Source: Clostridia bacterium (GTDB lineage Bacteria > Bacillota > Clostridia > Oscillospirales > CAG-272). From it: a stretch of 5,519 nt of DNA. A program made the translations under genes and the position numbers. The notes below the pieces were generated by a model. It saw only the letters and a program-made list of their open reading frames with translations. It was not told where the DNA came from and made no database searches. The stretch lies in assembly GCA_017379815.1 (NCBI GenBank), contig JAFNVK010000063.1:1-5519 (forward strand), read 5' to 3'. This document shows, one piece after another, positions 5,185 to 5,519 of the stretch. Positions within the stretch are counted from its first letter, which is position 1; every line of letters begins with the position of its first letter.

Positions 5185-5302
5185 TCCCCCCCTCGTGCGT
5201 GCACAACGACGGACGGGAATGATCCCCCCTCGTGCGCTCACAACGAAGGACGGGAACAATCCCCCCCCTCGTGCGCACAACGAAGGACGGGAACAATCCC
5301 CC
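5152..5302. repeat. Four-copy imperfect tandem repeat (35-40 bp units)
   Basis: The units are 5152-5191 (40 bp), 5192-5228 (37), 5229-5267 (39) and 5268-5302 (35). Each runs CTCGTGCG, a variable dyad centre, CACAACGA, a base-variable GGACGGG, four or five variable bases, and ATC followed by a C run. Each unit has two dyads: GTG...CAC around a changing centre, and GGG(A)...(T)CCC with a 4-6 nt loop. The first unit contains the perfect 16-bp palindrome TTGTGCGCGCGCACAA (5153-5168). Units 1 and 2 share ATGATC, while units 3 and 4 share AAGGACGGGAACAATC, pointing to stepwise local duplication. The C runs differ (7, 6, 8, 5). Unit lengths are not multiples of three, so it is not a coding repeat as a whole, although unit 1 encodes the HAD C-terminus. 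Confidence 0.9.
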
Positions 5303-5384
5303 TTTTTATTAAAATCCCATAAATTGCAGATACAAAAAAAACACGGAGGAGGCGCTCCCTCCTTCCGCGAACGGAGGTTTTTCT
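5303..5384 (+). other. AT-rich spacer and leader before the tldD-like gene
   Basis: Five T (5303-5307) directly follow the last repeat unit and its weak GGGA-ACAA-TCCC hairpin, so a weak terminator for the HAD transcript is possible. An AT-rich stretch with A8 (5333-5340) follows, then the hairpins described separately. I see no convincing promoter, so the tldD-like gene may be read through from the HAD promoter. Confidence 0.45.
5345..5382 (+). promoter_or_regulatory. Two overlapping hairpins and T run covering the tldD-like RBS
   Basis: Hairpin 1 (5345-5362, GGAGGAGGCGCTCCCTCC) has seven pairs, a GCG loop and one bulged C. Hairpin 2 (5362-5377) has the stem CTTCCG/CGGAGG with one T-G pair and a CGAA loop, and is followed by five T (5378-5382). 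They share base 5362, so full formation of both is exclusive. Hairpin 2 includes the GGAGG (5373-5377) that serves as ribosome binding site 7 nt before the ATG at 5385. With its T run it has the form of a small intrinsic terminator. Regulation is an inference. Confidence 0.45.
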
Positions 5385-5519
5385 ATGATCACAAGAGCAT
5401 TGGCAGAATCCGTGCTGGCCTGCGCCATGTCGGGCGGAGCGGATTTTGCGGAGATCTACGGGCAGATCACCCGTAACAACAGCATCACCATGATGAACGG
5501 CAAGATCGAGCGCGCAAGC
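5385..5519 (+). CDS. TldD/PmbA-family metalloprotease, N-terminal fragment (cut by right edge)
   Basis: Only 45 codons are inside the window. The translated start has ALAESVLACAMSGGADFAEIYGQ at residues 5-27 (written here only to identify the GGADFAEIY core), then ITRNNSITMMNGKIERAS at 28-45. This pattern, an N-terminal helix, a GGADFAEIY core and a strand with a small-residue/NGK turn, is characteristic of the N-terminus of TldD/PmbA proteins. Those are zinc-dependent proteases known from microcin B17 maturation and CcdA degradation, and broadly conserved in bacteria. The zinc-binding HExxxH lies beyond the window, so TldD and PmbA cannot be told apart. The ATG at 5385 has GGAGG 7 nt upstream. 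It follows the HAD gene on the same strand after 200 bp. Confidence 0.75.
   Translation, partial: MITRALAESVLACAMSGGADFAEIYGQITRNNSITMMNGKIERAS

Noticed and set aside
4904..5296. Long open frames on both strands through the HAD 3' end and the repeats
   Set aside because: They are in other frames over a GC-rich gene and an array whose units are not multiples of three. They show no domain and have no ribosome binding site.
5152..5302. CRISPR array
   Set aside because: The whole 35-40 bp unit repeats with no unique spacers between copies, and no cas gene is present.

Overview
The window looks like chromosome of a fairly GC-rich clostridial Firmicute, perhaps an Oscillospirales- or Christensenellales-type gut anaerobe (placement is inference). 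The grounds are the gene set (Rex, a DnaD-type primosome protein, a RimI-TsaD pair, a clostridial-looking dCMP deaminase), GGAGG-type ribosome binding sites, sigma-A-like promoters and start/stop overlaps of 1-4 bp. I see no transposase, integrase, phage gene, CRISPR array, tRNA or rRNA.

Layout. Two transcription units diverge from an intergenic region at 4241-4509, and each has a recognisable promoter with a 17-nt spacer. Leftward (minus strand) run a dCMP deaminase (4240-3752), an unrecognised lipoprotein (3710-2943), rimI (2943-2488) and tsaD (2471-1458). The gaps between them are -1 to 41 bp, so they probably form one operon. After a 358-bp gap (1100-1457), with its own candidate promoter, come rex (1099-347) and a dnaD-like gene (350 to the left edge, incomplete), joined by an ATGA overlap. 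Rightward (plus strand) run a HAD-family phosphatase (4510-5184), a tandem-repeat block (5152-5302), and the first 45 codons of a TldD/PmbA-family gene (5385 to the right edge).

Functions. The leftward operon is housekeeping: dUMP supply for thymidylate, acetylation of ribosomal protein bS18, and the t6A37 modification of tRNA. rimI-tsaD is a classic pair, but tsaE and tsaB, often just upstream in Firmicutes, are replaced here by the deaminase and the lipoprotein. rex-dnaD couples an NADH/NAD+-sensing repressor with a replication-initiation protein.

What stands out. The genes themselves are ordinary. The more interesting signals are non-coding: four same-orientation DnaA-box-like 9-mers, with a degenerate inverted fifth, in the probable 5' leader of rex-dnaD; a four-copy 35-40 bp repeat with two small dyads per unit that supplies the last ten codons and stop of the HAD gene; overlapping hairpins that cover the ribosome binding site of the tldD-like gene; and a 7-bp-arm inverted repeat over the -35 box of the HAD promoter. 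I found no convincing new multi-gene system.
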